DNA from: Nanosynbacter sp963524495
Lineage (GTDB): Bacteria > Patescibacteriota > Saccharimonadia > Saccharimonadales > Saccharimonadaceae
Assembly: GCA_046846435.1 (NCBI GenBank)
Contig: CP128407.1
Location: 310,001-374,000 of the forward strand
Reading direction: 5' to 3'
Length of the DNA stretch: 64,000 nucleotides
Part shown: piece after piece, positions 15,872 through 24,855 of the stretch
How the letters are laid out: each line of letters opens with the position of its first letter
Numbering within the stretch: the first letter of the stretch is position 1
Position numbers and translations under genes: made by a program
Notes under the pieces: model-generated
Database searches by the model: none
What the model was told of the DNA's origin: nothing
What the model saw: only the letters and a program-made list of their open reading frames with translations

Positions 15872-17131
15872 TTACCCCTTCCCTAAAATCGCCTCGAGCA
15901 TCTTCATTCGCGAGGCCATGATGGCGGGGATGGCACCACTGATGATAGCAACCACTAGCACAACCTCAGCACGGAATAGCAATTCCCACCACGATATGTT
16001 GAGTGTCACGTCAGCAATTGGCAGGCTGAACGGATGTGCCACCACATATGGCACCAGCCCACCGAGGAAAATTGCCAAGCCGACCGCTATACCGCACACC
16101 GCATAAAATAGCGCTAGTAGAACATAGCTAAAGACGATCACTCGCGGCTTGACACCAATCGCCCGCTGAATGCCGATTTGCCGCCGCTTGTTGATGATGT
16201 CAACATAAATCACGATGAAGATCGTCACCGCCGCAATGATAATGCCGACTATCAGCATAATAGCGTTGAGCGACTGAAAGCTGCCGGTAATCGTATCCAT
16301 AACCGTCGCTCCGTCACGCCAATCGTGAACGCGCAGGCCCGGATAGTTCAGGTCAGTAAGCGCTCGTTGCACCGACGCTTCCTTGCCGCGGCTGGTGCGC
16401 ACGACGATCATGCTGGCATCGTTCTCGCCAGCCGTCAAATGGTTCGGTATACCGCTGGTGAGCTTGCGCCACAAACCGCGCGAGATGTATGCTTGAATAT
16501 CTGCATTATAGAACTTCGTCGAGGTAATACCGCCGACCTTAACGTTGACCTTTTTACCGTTAACATTTATCGTTACCCGGTCGCCAACTTTAACCCCCTC
16601 AAGCGAACCTCTCTCGAGCAACCGGCTGCCCAGCACGATCTCGTCGTCGCCCGCCAAAAACGTTCCGTCCGACACGCGGTTAGCGACCTCCAGGGTTTGG
16701 CGAAAGTCTCGCGGATTAACGACATTGATCCGAGCCTGTACTTGCTTGTCATCGTTATATCCTAATACCGCCGGCACAGCCAGGATTTTGTCAGCCGCCG
16801 TGACGCCGTCGATGCGTTTGATCTCGGCCAGCTTATCATCGACATTGGTGATGTACTCGCCGGGCTTTTTGACATCAACATAGGCCTCGCCGACCATCAG
16901 ATTCTTGATCTGCGATTCAATCGCCGAGGTGACGCCAGCTAGCAGCGACGATATGAAGGCTAGATTAATGAACGCCACCGCCACCAGCAGCGTCGTTAGG
17001 CCCAGCGTCCACTTGCGGCCGCGCACGATGTACTGCCGCATCAATCGCCAGCCCAGCAAGAACTCGCGCCACAGATTGTTCTTGGGCTGGCGCGGCGTTT
17101 GCGTTTCCTGCGTTTTGCGAGTCTGGCTCAT
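15872..17131 (-). CDS. ABC transporter permease, FtsX/MacB type
   Basis: This 419-residue permease has one N-terminal helix (WTLGLTTLLVAVAFINLAFISSLL), a ~220-residue extracytoplasmic MacB-like periplasmic-core domain, and three C-terminal helices (LIVGIIIAAVTIFIVIYVDIIN; VLLALFYAVCGIAVGLAIFL; VVLVVAIISGAIPA). IQRAIGVKPRVI is the conserved cytoplasmic loop of FtsX-type permeases. It overlaps the ATPase gene by 4 nt. LolCE/MacB relatives act mechanically on lipoproteins or export peptides; the target here is unknown. Confidence 0.9.
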   Translation of the reverse strand: MSQTRKTQETQTPRQPKNNLWREFLLGWRLMRQYIVRGRKWTLGLTTLLVAVAFINLAFISSLLAGVTSAIESQIKNLMVGEAYVDVKKPGEYITNVDDKLAEIKRIDGVTAADKILAVPAVLGYNDDKQVQARINVVNPRDFRQTLEVANRVSDGTFLAGDDEIVLGSRLLERGSLEGVKVGDRVTINVNGKKVNVKVGGITSTKFYNADIQAYISRGLWRKLTSGIPNHLTAGENDASMIVVRTSRGKEASVQRALTDLNYPGLRVHDWRDGATVMDTITGSFQSLNAIMLIVGIIIAAVTIFIVIYVDIINKRRQIGIQRAIGVKPRVIVFSYVLLALFYAVCGIAVGLAIFLGGLVPYVVAHPFSLPIADVTLNISWWELLFRAEVVLVVAIISGAIPAIMASRMKMLEAILGKG

Positions 17132-17850
17132 AGTAGTCTCCCGGCTGCGGGCCGACGCTCGCCTTTTAGTTTGCCGTTTTCAAACACGATTTGCCGCTTG
17201 GCGTAAGCTAATTCATCAGCTTCATGCGAGATCATCACCAAGGTTATGCCGCTGGCATTAATTCCCTTCAACGTTTCCATGATATTTGTTGAGGCAACCG
17301 TATCTAGGTTAGCCGTTGGCTCGTCGGCAAAGATAATGTGCGGCTCATTGACCAGCGCTCGGGCAATTGCCACGCGCTGCTGTTCGCCGCCGGATAATTG
17401 CGATGGCAGATGGCGCGCTCTGTCCTTCAGGCCAACACGATCCAGCTCGTGCAAGGCTTTTTGCTTAGCAATCTTCGCCGAACACCACATTAGCCGCGGC
17501 AACATGACGTTTTCTAGGGCGGTGAGCTCACGAATCAGGGCATACTCTTGAAAAATATAGCCAACTTGGCGCAGGCGCAGTTCAATTCGCTGTTTTTCTG
17601 GCAGCTGAGTGATCTCTATCGCTGGTGTCTCATCACCCCTACTATCAAACCAGATTGTGCCGCTATCGGGGCGATCCAACATCGCCACCTGATGCATAAA
17701 GGTCGATTTGCCCGAACCGTTGCGCCCCGTGATCATCAGAAAATCACCGTGACGAATCGAAAAACTGACGTCCTTGAGCGCACGCGTGGCGCTATCACCC
17801 GAGCCGTACGTCTTGCTGAGATGCTCAATGGTAAGAATTTCGCGGGCCAT
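17128..17850 (-). CDS. ABC transporter ATP-binding protein (LolD/MacB type)
   Basis: The start at 17850 (MAREILTIEHLSKTYG) is preceded by TATACT and exactly 6 nt. The 240-residue ATPase has GRNGSGKST, the GYIFQEYALIRELTALENV Q-loop, LSGGEQQR, IIFADEPTANLD and a switch His in ISHEADEL. It energises the FtsX-type permease that follows and overlaps it. Confidence 0.93.
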   Translation of the reverse strand: MAREILTIEHLSKTYGSGDSATRALKDVSFSIRHGDFLMITGRNGSGKSTFMHQVAMLDRPDSGTIWFDSRGDETPAIEITQLPEKQRIELRLRQVGYIFQEYALIRELTALENVMLPRLMWCSAKIAKQKALHELDRVGLKDRARHLPSQLSGGEQQRVAIARALVNEPHIIFADEPTANLDTVASTNIMETLKGINASGITLVMISHEADELAYAKRQIVFENGKLKGERRPAAGRLL

Positions 17851-17904
17851 AGTATCAGTATAGCGCGCGGTAGGGCGCCGCTTCAAGCCGAGATCCCGAA
17901 AAAC

Positions 17905-18270
17905 CTACTGCAGTTTTGTTATCATTTCTACTTCGCGGGCCGTAAGACCATATTTTTCATAGAACACTATGGCGCGCTGGTTGCCGCTTAGTACTTTTAA
18001 CCGTAAGGTATCGCAATTTTTACTCTGGAAATAGCGCTTCATTTCACCCAGCAAGGCTCGCCCAATACCGCTGCCTCGCTGTTCTGGCTCGACATAGAGC
18101 AGTCCGATCCAGCCGTCTTTTCGCGGTGCATGCACTGCATCGAAAACGGCGTCCTGACCAGGCTGATGATCGATAATCACGCCCTGAATAAAGCCGACCA
18201 CCTGGCCGTTCTCCTCGGCAACATATATCGCGCCGTTCATATTCTCGCTATCATCAATCATCCGCTGCAT
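17905..18270 (-). CDS. GNAT acetyltransferase, N-terminus uncertain
   Basis: The acetyl-CoA-binding core is clear: WIGLLYVEPEQRGSGIGRALLGEMKRYF holds the R/Q-x-x-G-x-G/A loop, followed by LRLKVLSGNQRAIVFYEKYGL. The first in-frame ATG is at 18270, but protein-like sequence continues in frame upstream for about 46 codons (including HPEDRVTIDKLAIKLHAHF), as expected for a full-length domain, and reaches a TGA at 18410-18412 with no ATG or GTG. Either a rare start codon is used, or the 5' end carries a frameshift: an ATG lies in another frame just there. The substrate is unknown. Confidence 0.75.
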   Translation of the reverse strand: MQRMIDDSENMNGAIYVAEENGQVVGFIQGVIIDHQPGQDAVFDAVHAPRKDGWIGLLYVEPEQRGSGIGRALLGEMKRYFQSKNCDTLRLKVLSGNQRAIVFYEKYGLTAREVEMITKLQ

Positions 18271-18412
18271 GTAGCCATGCGCGTCTCGCGGGCTAGCGAA
18301 CGGCAGCGACTCCGCCGTGTCGTCAACCTGCGCAAAATGCGCGTGTAATTTAATCGCTAGCTTGTCGATCGTAACGCGGTCTTCGGGGTGGAAGGGGCGA
18401 TTGTCATAATGA

Positions 18413-18567
18413 AATCATACTATGGTGGGGTATCAATGGTAAAGCTCATGCTGTCGCTAAAAAGGCCTACCTAAATAGAACGATTTGATTTTTATTCTTT
18501 AGCAAAAAATCAATTGTTATATCATTACGTATAACTTCTTAATTTTTTACTAAGATATGAATTTGAC
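18413..18567. other. AT-rich intergenic stretch
   Basis: About 155 bp with no gene. It contains an inverted repeat (GATTTTT...AAAAAATC, near 18487-18512) that could end the AT-rich gene to its right, and it marks a sharp drop in GC relative to the left side. Confidence 0.4.
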
Positions 18568-18957
18568 TTATTCCCAAAACTTATCTTCTTCGTCTTGCTG
18601 TTCTGCAAAAGTCCACACTTCTTGTATCTTACCATCCTCTATTCTAAATAAATCAATGCCGGGATCATTTAGTTTTTCACCTTCTTTTTCAGCTAAAGAG
18701 ACGACACTGGCAGCCACAAAACAGTCATTACTTGCAGCCCAATTTGTAACTACTCTAAATGTACCATTACTTCTTTTGATAAATTCTCCTAGATGCTCTC
18801 CTAGCGCCTGTTTTCCTTTAACAATTCCTGAAAGTGGACCCTCTCCTCCCATGTGCCATACGATATCATCGGACATCGTTTCAAAAACTGCTTCAACATT
18901 TCCCTTTGATAATGCTTCTGTATAAGCATTAAATACTTTCATGACCTCATTCTTCAT
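18568..18957 (-). CDS. SnoaL/NTF2-like protein
   Basis: The start at 18957 (MKNEVMKVFNAYTEALSKGN) has AAAGGAG 8 nt upstream. The 129-residue protein fits the SnoaL-like (NTF2) fold: an N-terminal helix pair, DDIVWHMGGEGPLSGIVKGKQAL, then sheets (FRVVTNWAASNDCFVAASVVSL) and DLFRIEDGKIQEVWTFAEQ. Members are small ligand-binding proteins or isomerases; no activity can be assigned. Codon use is far more AT-rich than in its neighbours, and it lies beside a tRNA gene, so horizontal transfer is likely. Confidence 0.8.
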   Translation of the reverse strand: MKNEVMKVFNAYTEALSKGNVEAVFETMSDDIVWHMGGEGPLSGIVKGKQALGEHLGEFIKRSNGTFRVVTNWAASNDCFVAASVVSLAEKEGEKLNDPGIDLFRIEDGKIQEVWTFAEQQDEEDKFWE

Positions 18958-19087
18958 AGCTGTTCTCCTTTCATTTTTTGAGAAATGTTTTTCTCTTACT
19001 GTCATTATACATTACGACTCAGAAACTTTTACAAGGAAAACGGGCGATTATAATCTTATATCACCTAAGTGCAGGTACGAAAAGGTT

Positions 19088-19162
19088 TGGTGACCCTACC
19101 GGGAATCGAACCCGGGTTGCTGGGATGAGAACCCAGTGTCCTAACCGCTAGACGATAGGGCC
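19088..19162 (-). tRNA. tRNA-Glu (CTC)
   Basis: All four arms fold on the minus strand: acceptor GGCCCTA/TAGGGTC, anticodon stem CTGGG/CCCAG with loop TTCTCAT (anticodon CTC), T-arm CCGGG-TTCGATT-CCCGG. CCA is encoded at 19088-19090. A TATAAT lies at 19180-19185, 17 nt upstream. Confidence 0.96.
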
Positions 19163-19205
19163 GCGTAAGCTACCGGGCCATTATAGCATGGTTAGCTGGG
19201 GGCGT

Positions 19206-19580
19206 CTAGCCCATCTTGTTGACGACGTCGATCAGCTTGCGGGGCGTGATGTCGGCCTTGATGAGGTAGCCGTCGACGCGGTTCATGATGGCGGACTTTG
19301 CGGCGTCGTCTTGCTCAAAGTTAGTCATGATGAGGATTTTGCTCTCTGGAATCAGGTCGGTATCATCAGAGCGCAGAGCGTCCAGAATTTGGTCGCCGCG
19401 CTGTTCGGGCAGCATCAAGTCAAGGATGATCAAGTCAAACGGCTGACTCCGGGCCATGACCAGCCCGTCATTACCATCGACTACCCACGTCACGTCATAG
19501 CCAGCTTTTTGCAGGCTGCGCACATACATCTCGCCGATAAAGCGGTCGTCCTCCACGCACAAGATTGTTTTGATCGCCAT
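19206..19580 (-). CDS. Single-domain response regulator
   Basis: This is a 124-residue free-standing receiver (ILCVEDDRFIGEMYVRSL, LIILDLMLPEQRG with phospho-acceptor Asp ~52, ILIMTNF, YLIKADITPRKLID) with no output domain. It follows the kinase gene at 19593 by 12 nt and is probably its partner. It would act by protein contact, as in CheY or Spo0F-type relays. Confidence 0.9.
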   Translation of the reverse strand: MAIKTILCVEDDRFIGEMYVRSLQKAGYDVTWVVDGNDGLVMARSQPFDLIILDLMLPEQRGDQILDALRSDDTDLIPESKILIMTNFEQDDAAKSAIMNRVDGYLIKADITPRKLIDVVNKMG

Positions 19581-19592
19581 ACTTCCCTCCTC

Positions 19593-21104
19593 TTATCCTC
19601 GATACATAGCGTGATTTTTTATCCAGCCACCGCCTTGGCGGATTAGATTGCGATTGAGCTGTCCGTCCTCGAGTAGTTTATCCTTGACGGCGGCGTAGAG
19701 TGGCACGGTGAATGAAAAGACTGAACCTTCGTTTTCCTTGGAGCGCGCGGTGATGTGGCCGCCGTGACTCTCAATAAACGCCTTGCAGATGTAGAGGCCG
19801 ATGCCGGTGCCCGAGACGGTTTCGCGGCTGCGGTGCGAGCGGTAGAATTTGTGAAATAGATTTTTGACGACGCTCGGTGGCATGCCGACGCCGTTGTCAG
19901 CGACGGAGACTTCGATAAAGTCGCCTTTTTGTTCGGCGCTGACAGAGACGGTGCCGCCCTCGAAACTGTATTTGATAGCGTTGTCGATGAGGTTAGAGAT
20001 GACTTCGCTGATGCTGGAGCGGTCGGCAGCGATGGTCGGCAGATCAGAGGGGATACTGATGTTGAGCAAGCGGTGCTGCGTCGATGCGCGCAGCTGCATG
20101 TCGTCGGCGATCGAGCCATAGATGTCAGACAGCGAGTCCTCGGCGAGGTGAATGCTGAGGTGGTGGCGGTCGAACTTGGCGACGTTGAGAATGTTATTGA
20201 TATAGCCAGATAGGCGGTTGGCAGAGACCGTCAGTCGCGCCAGCAGCTGCGGTTCGTCACCCTTGAGTCGGCCGGCCAGCTCCTCGGCGAGGACGTCGAG
20301 ATAGCCGCGGATGATGGTGATTGGGCCACGGAGTTCGTGGGCGGCAAAGGAGATGAAGTTGAGGTCTTCTTCCTCGGGCAGGTACTGGGCTGAGCGATCG
20401 ATGAGGACGATGACGGTCTCACCGGGCGCGTCTTTTTGGTAGGAGGCGATGATGTCAAAGAAGCGAGTTTTTTTGAAGGCACCGTTGGTAGTGGCGACAT
20501 GGCGCCAGGTACGCTCGGCGGAGAGTTGGCGGGCGTCGGCGTCGCTGAGCCAGGTCTCGAGCGACTGCTCGTTGAGAAAATCTAGCGCCAGATACGGCTG
20601 GCCGTCGGCGTCAGTGGCAATTGGTGCAGCCTTGTTGGCGGAGATGATGCGTTTGGCGGGGTCAAGGACGACGATGCCGCAGCTGGTGTGATTGAGCGCT
20701 TGGGTCAGCAGCGCGTCGGGACTTGGCGGTGGTGCGGGTTGAGTCGGCTCGTCGTAGATAAGTTCAAGGACGGTCTTGAAGCCGGTCTTGGCGTGCTGCT
20801 CGGCGTTTGGATTTGGTAGCGGCGTGGTGGTGCGCTCGCCGCGTTTATGGATCAGCGCAGTCAAGATATCATCAAGCGGCCGGCCGGCGATGATGATCAA
20901 CATGGTCGAAAAAAGACTGCCGACGATGAAAATCGTACCAGTAATTAACCAGAACGCTGGGTGATTCCATGAAGTAGTACCAGTGATACTAAGGACGACA
21001 CCGCCGATGAGCGCCACCGCCATCTGCCCGGCTAGTGCACAAGCGAACAACATGCGCCGGTGGTATCGTCGAAAGCTGCGAATTGACGTGCCGCCAGCTG
21101 TCAT
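19593..21104 (-). CDS. Membrane sensor histidine kinase
   Basis: The start at 21104 (MTAGGTSIRSFRRYH) overlaps the TGA of the DUF3048 gene (ATGA). The 503-residue protein has two transmembrane helices (MLFACALAGQMAVALIGGVV; FWLITGTIFIVGSLFSTMLII), a PAS-like segment (~125-215), HisKA (FAAHELRGPITIIRGYLDVL) and HATPase (NLIDNAIKYSFEGG, DNGVGMPPSV, GTGIGLYICKAFIESHGGH). There is almost no extracytoplasmic loop. It forms an operon with the upstream DUF3048 protein and the downstream receiver. Confidence 0.92.
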   Translation of the reverse strand: MTAGGTSIRSFRRYHRRMLFACALAGQMAVALIGGVVLSITGTTSWNHPAFWLITGTIFIVGSLFSTMLIIIAGRPLDDILTALIHKRGERTTTPLPNPNAEQHAKTGFKTVLELIYDEPTQPAPPPSPDALLTQALNHTSCGIVVLDPAKRIISANKAAPIATDADGQPYLALDFLNEQSLETWLSDADARQLSAERTWRHVATTNGAFKKTRFFDIIASYQKDAPGETVIVLIDRSAQYLPEEEDLNFISFAAHELRGPITIIRGYLDVLAEELAGRLKGDEPQLLARLTVSANRLSGYINNILNVAKFDRHHLSIHLAEDSLSDIYGSIADDMQLRASTQHRLLNISIPSDLPTIAADRSSISEVISNLIDNAIKYSFEGGTVSVSAEQKGDFIEVSVADNGVGMPPSVVKNLFHKFYRSHRSRETVSGTGIGLYICKAFIESHGGHITARSKENEGSVFSFTVPLYAAVKDKLLEDGQLNRNLIRQGGGWIKNHAMYRG

Positions 21105-22240
21105 CGCCACGTGACGGATCCCCGCCCGGGCGTAAAGACGCCGATCCATGTTTGGCCGCGATTCAGGGTAAAGTCTTTACCATTTTCGTCAAGCAGTTTG
21201 AGCGGTGCGGTGAGACTGTCTTTCTTCCAGGTGGCAGCCGTAGCGGTACCGTTTTGGAAGACGGTCGCCTTGCCCGAGCCAATGGTGACGGTGTCCTCGT
21301 AGCCATCTGGCCCGACGCGTCGCTCGAGCGGTGCTTCGAGGGCAACGACGACGCGTGGGGCGATCTGGCCGCCTTCCCGATCAGCATGAGGTGCGCCAGC
21401 TAGCGAGCGTTTGTAGGTGTTGGTCGCTTTGTCATAGGCGTAAGCGGTGTTGTAGGTGTCGCCGCTAAAATTGAGCTGGATGGTAGTGGCGTTCGGTGTT
21501 TCGGCTGATTTGCCATCGCCACGCTTGAAGCCGGTAAATGATGATTCCTTGAAGCCTTTGCTGGCGTTGAGGGCATCAAGTTTCTCACCGGATGTGTAGA
21601 CATTGTGTGGGGCGCGGCGGTCGCCAACCCGCCAATAACTGCCGCCGTTAAAGAACTGGTCAATGTCGCGGTAGCTGCCACTGCGGACGGTGTCGAGGGC
21701 GTTCGGGCTGCCGCCGACGTGGGCGATGGAGGCTTGATACTGTGCGCCCCAGCTGAGGTAATAGAGGCGAAGGCTACGAACTGGGCCGATGAGGCCAGGC
21801 TTGGCGCCCTGATAGACAGCGAGGAAACGCGTAATGCCACCCTCGGCGACGGCCTCGTAGACGATGCCAGCTCTTGATAAGCCGGACTGTGGCCGGGCCT
21901 CGGGGCTGTTCTCGATCATGACGGCGGTGACGGGCTGCTTGGTGGCTGCTTCATCAGCGACTTCGAGGCCGGTGAGCGGTGAGTAGAATTTGGTTGGCTT
22001 TTTCTTAGCGGCGAAAAACGGCAGACCACCGTCGTGCTGGACAGAATTGATAGCGACGATGAAAATACCAGCGATAACCAGCGAGGCGGTGATGAGGACA
22101 ATCGCCCACAAGTGCTTTTTACACCACTGGGCAAACGAGCGTTTTTTGGCCGGGGCATTTGGTGAAGCCGGCTCAAGTTTAGCTGATTTTACCGTTGGCT
22201 TTTTGGCCGCGGTGGCTGGGCGAGGATTCTTGATGTGCAT
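21101..22240 (-). CDS. DUF3048 domain envelope protein
   Basis: The start at 22240 (MHIKNPRPATAAKK) is preceded by TATACT plus 6 nt, a leaderless arrangement. The 379-residue protein has a basic cytoplasmic tail, one transmembrane helix (HLWAIVLITASLVIAGIFIVAI, ~45-66), and an external DUF3048 domain starting at SPLTGLEV, with the hallmark AVMIENSPEARPQSGLSRAGIVYEAVAEGGITR. Relatives include Bacillus YerB. Its function is unknown. Being upstream of a kinase with no sensor loop, it might be the sensor partner; this is only inference. Confidence 0.9.
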   Translation of the reverse strand: MHIKNPRPATAAKKPTVKSAKLEPASPNAPAKKRSFAQWCKKHLWAIVLITASLVIAGIFIVAINSVQHDGGLPFFAAKKKPTKFYSPLTGLEVADEAATKQPVTAVMIENSPEARPQSGLSRAGIVYEAVAEGGITRFLAVYQGAKPGLIGPVRSLRLYYLSWGAQYQASIAHVGGSPNALDTVRSGSYRDIDQFFNGGSYWRVGDRRAPHNVYTSGEKLDALNASKGFKESSFTGFKRGDGKSAETPNATTIQLNFSGDTYNTAYAYDKATNTYKRSLAGAPHADREGGQIAPRVVVALEAPLERRVGPDGYEDTVTIGSGKATVFQNGTATAATWKKDSLTAPLKLLDENGKDFTLNRGQTWIGVFTPGRGSVTWR

Positions 22241-22328
22241 GGGTTTAGTATAGCATAAGCAGCATATCCGGTAAACGGAACAATGCAGTGACTGATCGGC
22301 GTATTTCGGTATACAACTTGTCCGCGAA

Positions 22329-23762
22329 TTACGCCGCCGAGAACGTGGCAATTCCCCGCTCAAGCCGCGCCAGCGTGCGCTCGCGGCCAATCAGTGCTAG
22401 CGTGTCATTGAGCTGCGGGCTAAACGGCGCCCAGGTGATGGCGATGCGGATGAGACTAAAGAGAATGCCGGGCTTTTGGCCTGTAATTTCCAGCAGTTTG
22501 TTTAGCCGAGTTTGAATTGTGTCTGGTGTCCAATCGGTGAGCGTGGTGAGTTCGTGGTGGGCAGTCTCTAGCAGCCTGCGCCGTTCGCTCTCAGATAACT
22601 TCTTGAGCTGCTTGTTGCCGTCAATAAGTTCCATGTTAATCTCAGGCTCCGCAAAAAAGTAGCCAAATCCACCGAGATCACGCAGGGTTTTTAATCGGTC
22701 TTGAGCCAGAGTTAGGACGCGTCGGCGATATTCCTCGTCTGCTCCGGCGGCACTGTCCGGCCAAAAGTCATTGACCCGCTTGGCCAAGTCATCCAGCGTC
22801 AGCGACCGGATGAATTGCCCATTCGTCCACAGCAGCCGCTTTTCGTCAAAGCGAGCGCCCGAGCGCTGCACGCGGCTGAGATTGAATTTAGCAATCAACT
22901 CGTTCATGGTGAAAGTTTCTTGCTCGGTGCCGTCGTTCCAGCCCATGGTGGCGATGAAGCTATCGAGCGCCTCCGGCAGATAGCCATCACGGATATAATC
23001 GAGCACGTCTTTGGCGCCGTCGCGCTTGCCTAATTTCTTGTTGCCCTGCTCGTTCATGATGTGTGGCAGATGAGCGAACACGGGCCGCGGCAAGCCCAGC
23101 GCCTCATAGAGTGCCAGATAATTTGGCATGCTCGAGATGAACTCCTGGCCGCGAATGACGTGAGTGATGTTCATCTCGGTGTCGTCGATGATGTGGGCAA
23201 AATTGTAGGTCGGGTAGCCGTCGGACTTGATGAGGATGAAGTCGTCAACGACCTCGGGGCTGGTGGTGACGTCGCCCATGACCTCGTCGTGATAGGTGTA
23301 GCTTTTGGGCTCAGCCTTGAAGCGCAGCGGCATCGTGCCATCCCAAGCTGGTGGATTGTCGGGGCGATGGTCGCGGTAGCGAAAGGCGCGCTTTTCAGCC
23401 TGGGCAGCGTCGCGAAATGCTTGGATCTCTTCGGGCGTGTACGGATCGGCGTAGGCGCGGCCAGCGTCGATTAATGTTTGTGCCCACTGGCGGTAATGCT
23501 CAAGCCGCTGGCTTTGGATGTACGGCCCATGTGGCCCACCGATGTCCGGGCCTTCGTCGTAGTCGAGGTGCAGCGCCTTGAGGCTAGCGATCAGGTGCTC
23601 GCGGCTGCCGACAACTTCGCGGACCTTATCAGTGTCTTCGAGGCGCAGGATAAATTGGCCATCAGCCTGCCGGGCGACGAGAAAAGCAAATAATGCCGTG
23701 CGAATGCCGCCAACGTGTAAAAACCCTGTTGGCGAGGGTGCGAAACGAGTGCGTGTAGTCAT
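22329..23762 (-). CDS. gltX: Glutamyl-tRNA synthetase
   Basis: The start at 23762 (MTTRTRFAPSPTGFLHVGGIRTA) is preceded by TATAAT and exactly 6 nt. This 477-residue class I enzyme has the HIGH-type motif PSPTGFLHVGG, RLEDTD, the KLSKR-type loop KKLGKRDGA, and an all-helical anticodon-binding C-terminus. It charges tRNA-Glu, one copy of which lies 3 kb away. Whether it also charges tRNA-Gln cannot be decided here. Confidence 0.97.
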   Translation of the reverse strand: MTTRTRFAPSPTGFLHVGGIRTALFAFLVARQADGQFILRLEDTDKVREVVGSREHLIASLKALHLDYDEGPDIGGPHGPYIQSQRLEHYRQWAQTLIDAGRAYADPYTPEEIQAFRDAAQAEKRAFRYRDHRPDNPPAWDGTMPLRFKAEPKSYTYHDEVMGDVTTSPEVVDDFILIKSDGYPTYNFAHIIDDTEMNITHVIRGQEFISSMPNYLALYEALGLPRPVFAHLPHIMNEQGNKKLGKRDGAKDVLDYIRDGYLPEALDSFIATMGWNDGTEQETFTMNELIAKFNLSRVQRSGARFDEKRLLWTNGQFIRSLTLDDLAKRVNDFWPDSAAGADEEYRRRVLTLAQDRLKTLRDLGGFGYFFAEPEINMELIDGNKQLKKLSESERRRLLETAHHELTTLTDWTPDTIQTRLNKLLEITGQKPGILFSLIRIAITWAPFSPQLNDTLALIGRERTLARLERGIATFSAA

Positions 23763-23806
23763 GGGGTGATTATAGCACGAGGCCGCAGCGCTGGTAAACG
23801 TGAGTG

Positions 23807-23826
23807 CCCCCGTGGCGCTACGGGGG
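23807..23826. terminator. Hairpin between two minus-strand genes
   Basis: CCCCCGT/ACGGGGG pairs around GGCGC... just after the stop of the DUF4367-like gene and before the gltX promoter; T-rich sequence follows only on the gltX side in weak form. Confidence 0.5.
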
Positions 23827-23829
23827 TGA

Positions 23830-24768
23830 TTATAAACTAGTGGCGATTTTGGTGACCTGCTCGTTTGACAATGCCCCGCCGAGGGTGATTTGGTAGAGGA
23901 CGCCGCCATTGATCCAGCTGGCCGTCCGGTCGGTGCTGTAAATAGTCAGACCGCCGGCGGTGGTAGTTTGGACTTCGCCGCCGTCGGCGGTCAGGGTCTC
24001 TTTGAGGGCGGCGGAATTGAGCGAACTTTTTTGCTGGGTGATGGTGTAAGATTGGCCGCCGTCAGCGTAGGCGAATTTCATGCGGACTTCCCCGCTCTTG
24101 AAGGTAATCGGGCCGCTGAGGGCATAGCCGGTCGGTCGATAGCCGGGGTATTTGGCGTTAACACCAGATTGGATGGCGGCGATACGGGTGGAGATGTTAG
24201 GCATGCCAAGATACGTAAAATAACCACCGATCAGCATGATAGCCAAGCCGACGGAGGCGACTTGCAGCCAGCGACCGATGCGGCTCTTTGGTTTTTTAGC
24301 GCGGCGCGGTGCTTTTTGCGGCGTGGTTGCACGCTGCAGGGCTTCGGTGATGGCTTCATTTTTGAGAACGGCAGCTGGCTTGGGTGCGAGGGTGGCGGGA
24401 TGCTGCTTGGCTGGAGTTTGGTTTGGCTGGATGATACGAGTCGAGTGATGAGGCGGTGTGGCCGGGATGTGGCGAGTCGTAGTCCGGACGGTCTGAGGTT
24501 GCTGGGCAATGCGAGCTTGAGCGCGCACGACGGCTGGGTGCGGTTCGGCCCGGCGATCACGCTCGGTCGGTTGCGACTGGCTGGACGGCGCAGGTGCGAA
24601 TTTATTAACGTGAGCGCTCATCGGGACGGAAGTGTCGCGCGTGACGTCGGGACGGCTGGCCAGGCGACGCTTGGCGTGCGACGGCGCAGCGACGTGACGG
24701 CGACTGAGCGTCGTTGATTTTTGGCCGGCAGTTTTATGGACGGTTTTATGGATAGTTTGTTTGTTCAT
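23830..24768 (-). CDS. Single-pass membrane protein with DUF4367-like C-terminus
   Basis: The 312-residue protein has a long basic, Pro/Thr-rich N-terminal region (~1-165), one transmembrane helix (WLQVASVGLAIMLIGGYFTYL) and an external domain (~195-312; GYALSGPITFKSGEVRMKFAYADGGQSYTITQQKSS, then GLTIYSTDRTASWINGGVLYQITL) that resembles DUF4367. Similar domains occur in regulators of anti-sigma or lipoprotein type. A canonical promoter is present (TTGCAA, 17 bp, TACAAT) with a GAGGGG ribosome site, so this mRNA has a leader. Confidence 0.7.
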   Translation of the reverse strand: MNKQTIHKTVHKTAGQKSTTLSRRHVAAPSHAKRRLASRPDVTRDTSVPMSAHVNKFAPAPSSQSQPTERDRRAEPHPAVVRAQARIAQQPQTVRTTTRHIPATPPHHSTRIIQPNQTPAKQHPATLAPKPAAVLKNEAITEALQRATTPQKAPRRAKKPKSRIGRWLQVASVGLAIMLIGGYFTYLGMPNISTRIAAIQSGVNAKYPGYRPTGYALSGPITFKSGEVRMKFAYADGGQSYTITQQKSSLNSAALKETLTADGGEVQTTTAGGLTIYSTDRTASWINGGVLYQITLGGALSNEQVTKIATSL

Positions 24769-24855
24769 GAACCCCTCGTATTCCTAATGCTTACTCCTAT
24801 TGTACAAACTGGACATGCTTTTTGCAAGGGGCGAAATGTGGTATAATCTCTAATC

